Assembly (NCBI GenBank): GCA_040902195.1
Contig: JBBDXS010000019.1
Location: 434,001-498,000, forward strand
DNA from: JBBDXS01 sp040902195
GTDB lineage: Bacteria; Chloroflexota; Dehalococcoidia; DSTF01; RBG-16-68-14
Direction: 5' to 3'
Length of the DNA stretch: 64,000 nt
Of this stretch, positions 18,010 through 25,607 are shown piece by piece (positions within the stretch are counted from its first letter, which is position 1; the number at the start of each line of letters is the position of its first letter). A program made the position numbers and the translations under genes. The notes under the pieces were generated by a model that ran no database searches, was not told the DNA's origin, and saw only the letters and a list, made by a program, of their open reading frames with translations.

Positions 18010-18050
18010 ACTCCCACTCAATCGTCCCGGGGGGGTTTGACGTGATGTTC
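18008..18050 (-). pseudogene. displaced second copy of the guaA 3' end
   Basis: Read on the minus strand this stretch encodes NITSNPPGTIEWE and a stop, matching the C terminus of GMP synthase, whose intact copy ends DITSKPPGTIEWE 75 bp away. Codons here are G+C-rich (CCC CCC GGG ACG ATT GAG TGG GAG TAG) like the host. The intact gene ends with host-atypical codons (AAT AGG ... GAT ATA ACT TCC AAA CCT CCT). This is the pattern expected when an element integrates into the 3' end of guaA, supplies a replacement tail and pushes the original tail away. Confidence 0.75.
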
Positions 18051-18063
18051 CGCCTGAGGCGGA
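18049..18063. repeat. palindrome TCCGCCT-n-AGGCGGA
   Basis: Seven-base arms around one central G. The same 15-mer with central A recurs at 33720-33734 beside the MFS gene, so it is a dispersed element rather than a local terminator. Confidence 0.75.
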
Positions 18064-18084
18064 TAGACTCCGACGACGCCAGCG

Positions 18085-19785
18085 CTATTCCCATTCAATG
18101 GTCCCAGGAGGTTTGGAAGTTATATCGTACACGACCCTATTCACGCCGGGGACTTCGTTGGCGATGCGATTGGCGATGCGCGAGAGGATGTCGTACGGGA
18201 GGCGAGCCCAGTCGGCGGTCATGGCATCCTCGGCGGTGACGGCGCGCACGGCGACGACGTAGCCGTACGTGCGGTAGTCGCCCTGGACGCCGACGGACTT
18301 CGAGTCGGTCAGGACGGCGAACGACTGCCAGAGGTCGTGGTAGAGCTGGGCGTTTTTGATCTCGTCCATGACGACCCAGTCGGCGGCGCGCAGCGTCTCG
18401 AGCTTCTCGCGCGTGACCTCGCCGATGATGCGAATCGCGAGGCCGGGGCCGGGGAAGGGCTGACGGAAGACCATCTCTTCCGGCAGGCCGAGCGCGAGGC
18501 CGACCTGTCGCACCTCGTCCTTGAACAAGTAGCGCAGCGGCTCGATCAGGCGGAAGGTCATCGTGGCGGGCAGCCCGCCGACGTTGTGGTGCGTCTTTAT
18601 CTTCACGGCGGCCTTCGCTTCGCCGCTGCGCGGCGCGCTCTCGATGACGTCCGGATAGGTCGTGCCCTGGCAGATGACGTCGAAGCGGCCGAGCTTGGCC
18701 GCCTCCTCCTCGAAGACGCGGATGAAGGTCTCCCCCACCCGCTTGCGCTTCTCTTCAGGATCCGTAACGCCGGCGAGCTTGCTGAGGAAGCGATCGATGG
18801 CGTCGACGTGAACGAGCGGGATCTGCATGTGGCGCTGGAACGTCGCGACGACGCGCTCCGGCTCCTCGCGACGGAGCAGGCCGTTATCGACGAAGATGCA
18901 CGTGAGCTGATCGCCGACGGCGCGGTGCACGAGCGCGGCGGCGACGGCGGAATCGACGCCGCCGGAGAGCGCACAGAGGACGCGGTCCTCGCCGACCTCG
19001 CGCCGGATGCGATCAACGGCCTCCGCGATAACGCTGCCGGCGCTCCAGTCGCCACGGCAGCCGGCGACGCCGATGAGGAAGTTCTTGAGCAGCTCCTTAC
19101 CGTATTGCGTGTGGACGACTTCGGGGTGGAACTGCAGGCCGAGCATGCCGTTGCCGTTACTCATGACCGCGACGGGCGAGTTGTCGGAGTAGGCGAGCGA
19201 GTGGAAGCCGGGCGGCAGCTGAACGATGCGGTCGCCGTGCGACATCCAGACGGGCATGCTGGGCGGCAGGCCGTCGAAGATCGAGGCAGGCGCGGCGGTC
19301 GTATCGCTGCGGTGGATGACGGCGTGGCCGTACTCGCGCGCGGGCCCGGGCGCGACTTTGCCGCCGAGCTGGTGCGCCATAAGCTGCATGCCGTAGCAGA
19401 TGCCGAGGACGGGCAGGCCGCTCTCGAATACGTAAGAAGGCGCCGTGGGGGCGCCTTCGTCGTAGACGCTGGCCGGGCCGCCGGAGAGGATGAAGGCGCG
19501 TGGGCGAAGCCGCTCGACCTCCTCGCGGGGCGCGTCGTAGTTGACGAGCTCGCAATAGACGCCGCACTCGCGCACGCGGCGCGCGATGAGCATGCTGTAC
19601 TGCGAGCCGAAGTCGACGACGACGACCGTCTCGGGCCGGGCGACCTCGCCTTCGGGCTCGGCGGGACGTTCGCCTTCTCGCTCGCGGGCGATCTCGAGGT
19701 AGGTAGAGACTTCGAGGTCGCCGCTGGCGGACACGCGACGGCTGGGGCTTTCGGCATCGGTACGACGGGACGTTGGGGGTGCCAT
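18085..19785 (-). CDS. guaA: GMP synthase (glutamine-hydrolysing)
   Basis: The enzyme converts XMP to GMP using glutamine and ATP. The 566-residue product has a class I glutamine amidotransferase domain (GICYGMQ, nucleophile Cys130). An ATP-pyrophosphatase domain follows with the SGGVDSAV P-loop near residue 274, then the dimerisation domain ending PGTIEWE. About 50 extra N-terminal residues precede the VVVDFGSQYS start of homology; no internal Met offers a shorter start. The last 18 codons are visibly less G+C-rich than the rest, and a second 3' end lies just downstream. Confidence 0.96.
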   Translation of the reverse strand: MAPPTSRRTDAESPSRRVSASGDLEVSTYLEIAREREGERPAEPEGEVARPETVVVVDFGSQYSMLIARRVRECGVYCELVNYDAPREEVERLRPRAFILSGGPASVYDEGAPTAPSYVFESGLPVLGICYGMQLMAHQLGGKVAPGPAREYGHAVIHRSDTTAAPASIFDGLPPSMPVWMSHGDRIVQLPPGFHSLAYSDNSPVAVMSNGNGMLGLQFHPEVVHTQYGKELLKNFLIGVAGCRGDWSAGSVIAEAVDRIRREVGEDRVLCALSGGVDSAVAAALVHRAVGDQLTCIFVDNGLLRREEPERVVATFQRHMQIPLVHVDAIDRFLSKLAGVTDPEEKRKRVGETFIRVFEEEAAKLGRFDVICQGTTYPDVIESAPRSGEAKAAVKIKTHHNVGGLPATMTFRLIEPLRYLFKDEVRQVGLALGLPEEMVFRQPFPGPGLAIRIIGEVTREKLETLRAADWVVMDEIKNAQLYHDLWQSFAVLTDSKSVGVQGDYRTYGYVVAVRAVTAEDAMTADWARLPYDILSRIANRIANEVPGVNRVVYDITSKPPGTIEWE

Positions 19786-19838
19786 AGGTTACTGTACCCA
19801 CCGCACCGTGGTAGGGTCAAGGCTGTGGTGATGCGAGA

Positions 19839-19860
19839 GGCGGGAAGCGGGAAGCGGGAA
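19839..19860. repeat. short tandem GCGGGAA repeat
   Basis: Three copies of GCGGGAA in a row between guaA and the tsaC-type gene. It is one of several intergenic tracts with a 7-9-bp period in this window. Confidence 0.6.
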
Positions 19861-19925
19861 ATTGCAGCATGTCGTCTTGCCATAAGCAATGATGGCCCGC
19901 CGCCAACAGAGCCGGCTGACCAGGC

Positions 19926-20552
19926 ATGACCAACATCGAACCCGTTAACGACGAGACGATCCGGCGCGCGGTAGACATCTTACGCGCGGGAGGGCTCGTC
20001 GCCTACCCGACCGATACGGTGTACGGGCTGGCAGCAGCGCCGTCGAACGACGAGGCGGTCGAGCGCTTGTTCGCGACGAAACGGCGCGCGCCGGACCAAT
20101 CGACGCCGCTGCTGATCGCGTCGCCGCGCGATCTGGCGGCGGTGGCGATCGATGTGCCGGAGATGGCGCAGCGGTTGATGCGCGACTTCTGGCCGGGCGG
20201 CCTAACGATCGTGTTGAAGAAGTCGCCGGCATTCCACTCCCGGGCTGTTGTTGGCGAGACCGTCGGCCTGCGCGTGCCGGACCACAGCGTGCCGCGAGAG
20301 CTGGTGCAGCTGCTCGGGACGCCGATCACGGGCACGAGCGCGAACATCGCGGGCGGGCCGGAGCCTCTGACGGCGGAGGACGTGCGCGAGCAGCTCGGCG
20401 ACGCCGTCGATCTGATCATCGACGGCGGACGGTGCCCCGGCGGCACGCCATCGACGGTGGTAGACTGCACGACGGAGCCGCCGCGCATCGTGCGCGAAGG
20501 CGCGATCGGGCGGGAGGAGCTCGTGCGGTCGGCGGGCGTGCGGGTGGTTTAA
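19926..20552 (+). CDS. L-threonylcarbamoyladenylate synthase (TsaC/Sua5 type)
   Basis: This is a 208-residue YrdC-domain protein that makes threonylcarbamoyl-AMP for t6A37 modification of ANN-reading tRNAs. Key family features are the YPTDTVYGLA motif (about 27-36), KRRAPDQSTPLL in the substrate pocket, RDFWPGGLTIVL, and the SANIAGG and PSTVVDC motifs. It is the short TsaC form without a full Sua5 C-terminal domain, although its C-terminal IVREGAI segment is Sua5-like. It stands alone on the plus strand with a TA-rich, repeat-bearing leader. Confidence 0.92.
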   Translation: MTNIEPVNDETIRRAVDILRAGGLVAYPTDTVYGLAAAPSNDEAVERLFATKRRAPDQSTPLLIASPRDLAAVAIDVPEMAQRLMRDFWPGGLTIVLKKSPAFHSRAVVGETVGLRVPDHSVPRELVQLLGTPITGTSANIAGGPEPLTAEDVREQLGDAVDLIIDGGRCPGGTPSTVVDCTTEPPRIVREGAIGREELVRSAGVRVV

Positions 20553-20622
20553 GAGGAACAGGGAACCAGGAACAAGGTTTGATCGCGAGGTCATCGCCTC
20601 TGCGGCATGAATGCCGCAGAGG
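20553..20622. repeat. degenerate GGAACCA tract and 12-bp-arm hairpin
   Basis: The first 25 bp (GAACAGGGAACCAGGAACAAGG-like) recur with few changes at 21011-21038 and in looser form at 30390-30417. At 20597-20622 a perfect inverted repeat follows, CCTCTGCGGCAT-GA-ATGCCGCAGAGG, without a T-run. It may slow transcription, but it looks like a member of the window's palindrome family. Confidence 0.7.
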
Positions 20623-20642
20623 CCCGTTATCGAGGTGAGAGA

Positions 20643-21011
20643 ATGGCAAAAGTCACGGCGCTACACCACGCAGCGATTACCGTGCCGACGGAGCACCTAG
20701 AGGAAGCGCGCCGGTTCTACTCGGACGTGCTCGGACTGAAGGAGACGGAGCGGCCGGAGGCGGAGCTGGGGCGGCCGGGCATCTGGTACGGCTTCGGCGC
20801 GACGGAGCTGCACATCCAGTGTCGCGCCGGCGGGCCGCCGGCGGACTCGGACTACCACCCGGCGCTGATCGTCGATGACCTAGCGGGCCTACGAGACCGC
20901 ATCGAGGCGAGCGGCGCGGTGACGGAGGACGCCGCGGTGCTGATGGGGCGGCGCCGGTTCTTTGCGCGCGATCCGTTCGGGAACAGACTAGAGTTCATGA
21001 GTCTGCCCTAG
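20643..21011 (+). CDS. VOC/glyoxalase-family protein
   Basis: The 122-residue single-module vicinal-oxygen-chelate protein has HHAAITVP at the start (metal His), FYSDVLGLKE, a central ELHIQC strand and a final DPFGNRLEFM (metal Glu). GAGGTGAGAG just before the ATG at 20643 decides the start over an upstream in-frame ATG. The family includes glyoxalase I and antibiotic-resistance and lyase enzymes; the actual substrate cannot be assigned. Confidence 0.88.
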   Translation: MAKVTALHHAAITVPTEHLEEARRFYSDVLGLKETERPEAELGRPGIWYGFGATELHIQCRAGGPPADSDYHPALIVDDLAGLRDRIEASGAVTEDAAVLMGRRRFFARDPFGNRLEFMSLP

Positions 21012-21095
21012 GAGAGCAACAGGGAACCAGGAGCAAGGGGTTGATTGGGGCGCTTCCTCAGGAGAAATGCAGAGGACAGAGCTAAAGCTCTGTCC
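21011..21095. repeat. GGAACCA tract and palindrome with TTAC tail
   Basis: The 21011-21038 tract repeats the one after the tsaC-type gene. The palindrome GGACAGAGCT-AA-AGCTCTGTCC occupies 21074-21095 and is followed by TTAC, a variant of the CTAC tail seen at other palindromes in the window. Confidence 0.7.
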
Positions 21096-21119
21096 TTACT
21101 GTTTGCCCGGATGGGCGCG

Positions 21120-21365
21120 TTAGGCGGCGCGCTGTTCGCGCTGAAGGTCGGTGGCCGGGGCGATTTCCTCGGCCTCTGCCGGACGCTTGAAGAACATCCA
21201 GATGCCGCTGACGTCGCCTAGAGGCCCCGAACGAGAAGCGACGCTGATGAGCTCCCAACCATGCTCTTCGTGCGTGTGCAGGGTGTTGTGTAGCTTGTCG
21301 GTGAAGCGCTTGTCCGTGAAGACAGAAGAGCGTCCGACATAGACAACCATGTGCTTAAATCTCAT
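21120..21365 (-). CDS. small DUF4177-like protein
   Basis: The 81-residue cytoplasmic protein begins MRFKHMVVYVGR, has LHTHEEHGWELISV in the middle and a FFKRP strand near the end. This is the compact alpha/beta pattern of the DUF4177 family (short basic strand, GWELVSV, terminal FKR). No function is known for the family. It is divergent from the broken polyprenyl synthetase, only 32 bp apart. Confidence 0.75.
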   Translation of the reverse strand: MRFKHMVVYVGRSSVFTDKRFTDKLHNTLHTHEEHGWELISVASRSGPLGDVSGIWMFFKRPAEAEEIAPATDLQREQRAA

Positions 21366-21397
21366 ACTTTCCCATCCGAATATAGCATCGGCCAGGC

Positions 21398-21760
21398 ATG
21401 ACTCGTCCTAAAGGCCTATTTGAGAAAATCGTGGCCTTGTATAGTGTGGGCGAGATGCCATCGGCCCTCCCCGCAGATTCGCATTCCCAGGCCCAGCGCT
21501 CGAAACTCACCTCAGCCCTGGATGTCCTCGAGCGGCACCGGCCGGCTATCAAGGGGCGGCTGAGGGCGCTTCTCGAGGGGAGAGAGGGGCCTCCATACAG
21601 CCTGATGCGCTACCACCTGGGCTGGGAGGACGCGACCGGGCAGCCCGTGGCGTCGAGGGGCGGCAAGCTCCTCCGGCCGGGGCTCTGCCTGCTCTGCTGC
21701 GAGGCGGCGGGAGGCGAGGCGCACGCTGCGTTGAGAAGCGTGGGATATAGGGAAAAGTGA
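21398..21760 (+). pseudogene. 5' fragment of a polyprenyl synthetase
   Basis: The 120-residue frame carries the N-terminal helices of a trans-isoprenyl diphosphate synthase: LMRYHLGWEDATGQ, then RGGKLLRPGLCLLCCEAAGG. It breaks off at AHAALRS before the first Asp-rich motif, so it cannot be catalytic. G+C-rich host-like sequence changes to A+T-richer sequence at about 21727. Its stop overlaps the start of the next, complete polyprenyl synthetase (GTGATG). I read it as the host gene cut by the incoming two-gene unit. A small stand-alone protein is less likely. Confidence 0.75.
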
Positions 21761-22833
21761 TGAATTTCAATGAGCTCATCCAACACGTCAAGGCAGAAGT
21801 CACACGGCGGCTCGAAGATGATGAATACTTGAGGCACCTTGAGCCCGAGCATATCAGACAGAGCACCTTCAGCTACATCGGTCGCCAAGGAAAGTCTCTA
21901 AGGCCTGTAGTATTGGTGCTGTCGTCCCGCGCTGTTGGAGGTGATGAGTCTCTAGCATTCGCAGCTGCCGCGTCGATCGAGGTTTATCACACTTGGACCC
22001 TTGTTCACGATGACATCATCGATGCTGACTCCTTGCGCAGGGGACTGCCAACTGTGCACGCAGAGTTTGAAGCACGTGGAATCGCTGAGTTCGGCCTAAC
22101 TCAGGAATTGGCGAAGCATTACGGCCTAACGATGGGGATCCTCACCGGCGATGTGCAACAAGCCTGGTCCATATCATTGATGTGTGACTTGCACATCAAG
22201 TACGGTCTAAGGTCAGAAGTGGTATTGCAGCTTCTCAAGCGGCTTTCCTCATACGTCCAGCCGACCTTGGTTGAAGGAGAAACCCTCGATGTCCAATACG
22301 CGCAGATGGACGTAGCAAGACTAGACGAGATGCAAATTCTAGACATGCTCTGGAAAAAGACCGGCGTTCTCTACGAGTTCGCGGGATATGCCGGCGCATC
22401 AATCGGACTAGATGACGTCGAGCCGCACCCATATGTCAATGCGCTTGCCATGTTCGCCAGCAAGTGCGGAACGGCGTTCCAACTCAAAGACGACGTCCTA
22501 GGCGTAATAGGTGACACCGCGCTCTTGGGTAAGCCAGTCGGCTCAGATATACGCGAAGGAAAGCGAACAACGATAGTGCTCGAGGCCATGCGGAAGGCTG
22601 GTTCAGCGCAGCGAAGCAGGCTGAATGCGATCCTCGGGAACAGGAGCGCTACGGACGACGAGGTTGATGAGGCTCGCCAATTGCTTGTGGATCTCGGTGG
22701 TGTCGATTATACGATGCGGATTGCCAGCCACTATGTAGAGGATGCACGAGCATCTCTCGATCACCTCCCAGACTCTGTGTATAAAACTTACCTGCATGAT
22801 TGGGGGGAATATATCCTGTCTCGCGAGCAGTAG
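21757..22833 (+). CDS. polyprenyl (isoprenyl) diphosphate synthase
   Basis: This is a complete 358-residue head-to-tail prenyltransferase. It has GKSLRP for IPP binding (about 46-51), the first Asp-rich motif DDIID at 85-89 and the second motif LKDDVLG near 244-250. Such enzymes extend allylic diphosphates with IPP to C15-C50 products. The DDIID residue spacing alone does not fix chain length. The start is GTG at 21757 or the next codon ATG. Base composition is intermediate (32 of 60 G+C in a counted line) and clearly lower than the flanking genes. It is followed after 21 bp by the DUF4062 gene with a strong ribosome site, so the two form a unit. Confidence 0.9.
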   Translation: MMNFNELIQHVKAEVTRRLEDDEYLRHLEPEHIRQSTFSYIGRQGKSLRPVVLVLSSRAVGGDESLAFAAAASIEVYHTWTLVHDDIIDADSLRRGLPTVHAEFEARGIAEFGLTQELAKHYGLTMGILTGDVQQAWSISLMCDLHIKYGLRSEVVLQLLKRLSSYVQPTLVEGETLDVQYAQMDVARLDEMQILDMLWKKTGVLYEFAGYAGASIGLDDVEPHPYVNALAMFASKCGTAFQLKDDVLGVIGDTALLGKPVGSDIREGKRTTIVLEAMRKAGSAQRSRLNAILGNRSATDDEVDEARQLLVDLGGVDYTMRIASHYVEDARASLDHLPDSVYKTYLHDWGEYILSREQ

Positions 22834-22854
22834 GTCCATCGAGGAGGTGGCCCC

Positions 22855-23901
22855 TTGAAACCGATCCGTGTTTTCATTAGTTCAGCGCTTGACGAACTTG
22901 AGCACGAACGCGAGATTGCGCGGGCAACTGTCGAACGATTAAATCTGTTTCCGGTGCTGTTTGAAGGCCTTCCCCCTACGAGCAAGGCTCTTGAGGAAAC
23001 ATATCTTGACGAAGTGCGAGACTGTGATCTCTTTGTCGTCCTCCTCTGGAAGACGTTCCGCCCTCCAGTGAAGAAAGAGTTGGAGGTAGCAACCTTCTAT
23101 AGGAAGCCAATCCTGGTCCTTCTCAAAGACGTTCGAGGAGATGAAGTGCGGAGTGACGAACTGGCACACTTCCTGGGGGCGTTGAGCAGCGACTCCCAAG
23201 CCGATGAGTCGCGCGAAGCAGACCGATTTATTCCCTTCTACAAGCCGTTTCGATCACTGTCTTCGCTCGATTCGCTCCTCGCTGAAGGCCTTTCGCATGA
23301 GCTTGGTCGGCTTCTTCGTCGAACCATCACAACTACGCATAGTCGGCTGGAAATGTATGAGCTCGGTCGTAAGATTGCCACCTTCGCTAAGCATCGTCTG
23401 TACGTGATCCAGCGCACACCCTTGCTGCTTCTAGGGGCACGCGAGTACCTGGCGACCAGAAGGAACAAAGTCTGGTACGAGCAGGCATTGTTGGAAGCAT
23501 TCAACAACTGGATAGACCGCACCGTTGAGGATTCCGCCCGAGAATTCGTCTACCTCTTTGATCTGGAGGCGACACGGTCTGAGATTGTTCAAAAGGATCT
23601 CCAGAAACTTGCGGCCAAGAATCTCCGGAAGCTGAAGAACCAAGAGCGCCTCTCCGGTCGCCGCTTTCGCTTCCTACCGATGCCGTCGAGCCACTCGGGC
23701 CCCGTCGCCGTAGGGGACGACTGGACGGCGGTCTGGATCCTTGGTGAAGATGACGCAGCATGCATATCCTTGGTGAACAGCCAAATCGCGGATGAATTGA
23801 TTCAAGTCTTGCATCCTATCGGGATCCGCAACATGCCGGTCGACGAATTAGGACGGTCTCTCGGCCTGACTAGTTCGCTCCTCAAGGCACAAAGAGATTG
23901 A
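22855..23901 (+). CDS. DUF4062-domain protein of unknown function
   Basis: The 348-residue product starts at TTG 22855 with GAGGAGGTGG upstream. Residues 1-90 are a DUF4062 domain: IRVFISSALDELEHERE, then TYLDEVRDCDLFVVLLW. DUF4062 is a TIR-like Rossmann domain usually found at the front of STAND or other signalling and defence proteins. The remaining 250 residues lack a P-loop. They contain a helical part and a strand-rich end (RFRFLPMPSSHSGPVAVGDDW, TAVWILGEDDAACIS) that I do not recognise. Its last codons overlap the TTG start of pgk. Coupling to a prenyl synthase is unusual; a role in defence or stress signalling is inference. Confidence 0.82.
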   Translation: MKPIRVFISSALDELEHEREIARATVERLNLFPVLFEGLPPTSKALEETYLDEVRDCDLFVVLLWKTFRPPVKKELEVATFYRKPILVLLKDVRGDEVRSDELAHFLGALSSDSQADESREADRFIPFYKPFRSLSSLDSLLAEGLSHELGRLLRRTITTTHSRLEMYELGRKIATFAKHRLYVIQRTPLLLLGAREYLATRRNKVWYEQALLEAFNNWIDRTVEDSAREFVYLFDLEATRSEIVQKDLQKLAAKNLRKLKNQERLSGRRFRFLPMPSSHSGPVAVGDDWTAVWILGEDDAACISLVNSQIADELIQVLHPIGIRNMPVDELGRSLGLTSSLLKAQRD

Positions 23902-25082
23902 AGAAGAAAACCGTCCGCGACATCGATGTGCGCGGCAGGCGTGTGCTCGTACGCGTCGACTTCAACGTGCCGATCGGCGATGACGGCTCGATCCTGGACG
24001 ACCTGCGCATCCGCGCCGCCCTTCCGACGATCGATTACCTGCGCGCGCAAGGAGCGAAGGTGATCCTCTGCTCGCACTTCGGGCGGCCCAAGGGCAAGGT
24101 GGTGGAAACGCTGCGTTTGGCGCCCGTCGCGAGGCGGCTCGGGGAGCTGCTGGGAATCGACGTGAAGACCACGAAGGACTGCGTCGGACCAGAGGCCGAG
24201 GCGGCGGTAGCGGCGCTGCGCGAGAGCGACGTGCTCGTGCTGGAGAACGTGCGCTTCCACGCGGAAGAAGAGGCGAACGACCCGGCGTTCGCGCAGCAGC
24301 TCGCGGCGCTGGCGGACGTCTACGTAAACGACGCGTTCGGCACGGCGCACCGCGCGCACGCCTCGACGGAGGGCGTGGCGCACTACTTGCCGGCCATGGC
24401 GGGCTCCCTGATGGAGAAGGAGATCGACTACCTGACGCGCATCGTCGCGGAGCCGCAGAGGCCGCTTGGCGCGATCATCGGCGGGGCGAAGGTGAGCGAC
24501 AAGATGGCGGTGCTGCGCAACCTGCTCGACAAGTGTGACGTGCTGGTGATCGGCGGCGGCATGGCGAACACGTTCCTGAAGTCGCAGGGCATCTCGGTGG
24601 GCGAGTCGCTTGTGGAAGACGACCAGCTTGAAACAGCGCGAGTGGTCATCGAGGAGGCGCGGCAGCGCAGCGTGCGGCTGCTACTGCCGGTCGACGTCGT
24701 GGTAGCGGACCGGTTCGACACAGACGCAGAGTCGCGCACTTTGGACGTCGATGGCGTGCCGGACGGCTGGCGCATCCTCGATGTGGGGCCGAGGTCTGTC
24801 GTGGCGTACGCAGAGGCGCTCTCGGCGTGCAGGACCATCGTGTGGAACGGGCCGCTGGGCGTGATCGAGTTCCCGAAGTTCGCCAAGGGCTCGGAGGCGC
24901 TGGCACGCGCGCTGGCGGCGCTGGATGCGGTAACGATCGTCGGTGGTGGCGAGACGGCGGCGCTGCTGGAGGAGACGGGCCTGGCTGACAAGTTCGACCA
25001 CGTGTCGACGGGCGGCGGGGCGTTCCTGGAGTTCCTCGAGGGGCGAGAGCTGCCGGGCGTCGCGGCGTTGGAAGACGCGTGA
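23898..25082 (+). CDS. pgk: phosphoglycerate kinase
   Basis: This 394-residue glycolytic enzyme interconverts 1,3-bisphosphoglycerate plus ADP and 3-phosphoglycerate plus ATP. It has RVDFNVP and HFGRPKGK in the N-terminal substrate domain, the GGAKVSDK hinge, GGGMANTFLK and the VGGGETAAL nucleotide loop. The start is TTG, overlapping the DUF4062 stop (ATTGA). No better start precedes the conserved N terminus, so translation probably depends on coupling to the upstream gene. The G+C-rich host composition resumes right at this gene. Confidence 0.95.
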   Translation: MKKKTVRDIDVRGRRVLVRVDFNVPIGDDGSILDDLRIRAALPTIDYLRAQGAKVILCSHFGRPKGKVVETLRLAPVARRLGELLGIDVKTTKDCVGPEAEAAVAALRESDVLVLENVRFHAEEEANDPAFAQQLAALADVYVNDAFGTAHRAHASTEGVAHYLPAMAGSLMEKEIDYLTRIVAEPQRPLGAIIGGAKVSDKMAVLRNLLDKCDVLVIGGGMANTFLKSQGISVGESLVEDDQLETARVVIEEARQRSVRLLLPVDVVVADRFDTDAESRTLDVDGVPDGWRILDVGPRSVVAYAEALSACRTIVWNGPLGVIEFPKFAKGSEALARALAALDAVTIVGGGETAALLEETGLADKFDHVSTGGGAFLEFLEGRELPGVAALEDA

Positions 25083-25603
25083 CGAACGAACGACCGTCGG
25101 TATCCGACCGCGACGGCCAGACATTTCGACTGGCAGGAGCAGAGGGATGGCTGTATGCGAGCGCGGTTTGCGCGTTAGCGCTGCTCGCGGCCTTCGGCAT
25201 CACGCTCCAGTTCCATCTAGTAAACCTGACGGCTCTTCTCGTCAGCGTGCTCCTGCCTGTAGGCCTCGCCGCAAACTACATTCTCACCCGGAACGCCAAA
25301 GTCACGATTTCTGCACGTGAGCTGCGATTCGTCAGGCTTAGCCTCTTCGGTGCGGCGGTCATCCCTTTCGCACAAGTGGTGGAAGTCGCGGAGCACAGCC
25401 GCCCGCCATTACCGTTCCCTCGCGGATGCTGGTACCAGATGGTTCCTTGGGGGCCGTGTCTATCCATCCAAAGCCGAAGGATGGTCCTCCGTTGGGGCGG
25501 CTCAGTGCTTGCATTCCGAGTAGAGAACAGGGAGGCCTTTCTTCGAGCTCTTGAAAAGGTAGGCCTTGCTGTTCGCCGGCGAACGACACGTGTAGAATCA
25601 TAA
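25079..25603 (+). CDS. two-TM protein with PH-like domain
   Basis: The 174-residue protein has two adjacent transmembrane helices (about 25-70) followed by a cytoplasmic PH-like module. That module begins AKVTISARELRFVRLSLFG and continues through beta strands to a C-terminal helix (AFLRALEKVGLAV). It overlaps pgk by 4 bp (GTGA). This layout is common in small bacterial membrane proteins of unknown function. Nothing ties it to glycolysis except its place between pgk and apgM. Confidence 0.75.
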   Translation: MTNERPSVSDRDGQTFRLAGAEGWLYASAVCALALLAAFGITLQFHLVNLTALLVSVLLPVGLAANYILTRNAKVTISARELRFVRLSLFGAAVIPFAQVVEVAEHSRPPLPFPRGCWYQMVPWGPCLSIQSRRMVLRWGGSVLAFRVENREAFLRALEKVGLAVRRRTTRVES

Positions 25604-25607
25604 TAGG

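Noticed and set aside
18337..19929. A 530-codon plus-strand open frame opposite guaA
   Set aside because: It is the antisense of guaA, which has every GMP-synthase motif; the frame is Ala/Arg/Asp-rich and lacks any fold signature.
20597..20622. Rho-independent terminator after the tsaC-type gene
   Set aside because: The 12-bp-arm hairpin has no following T-run and matches the palindrome family found across the window.
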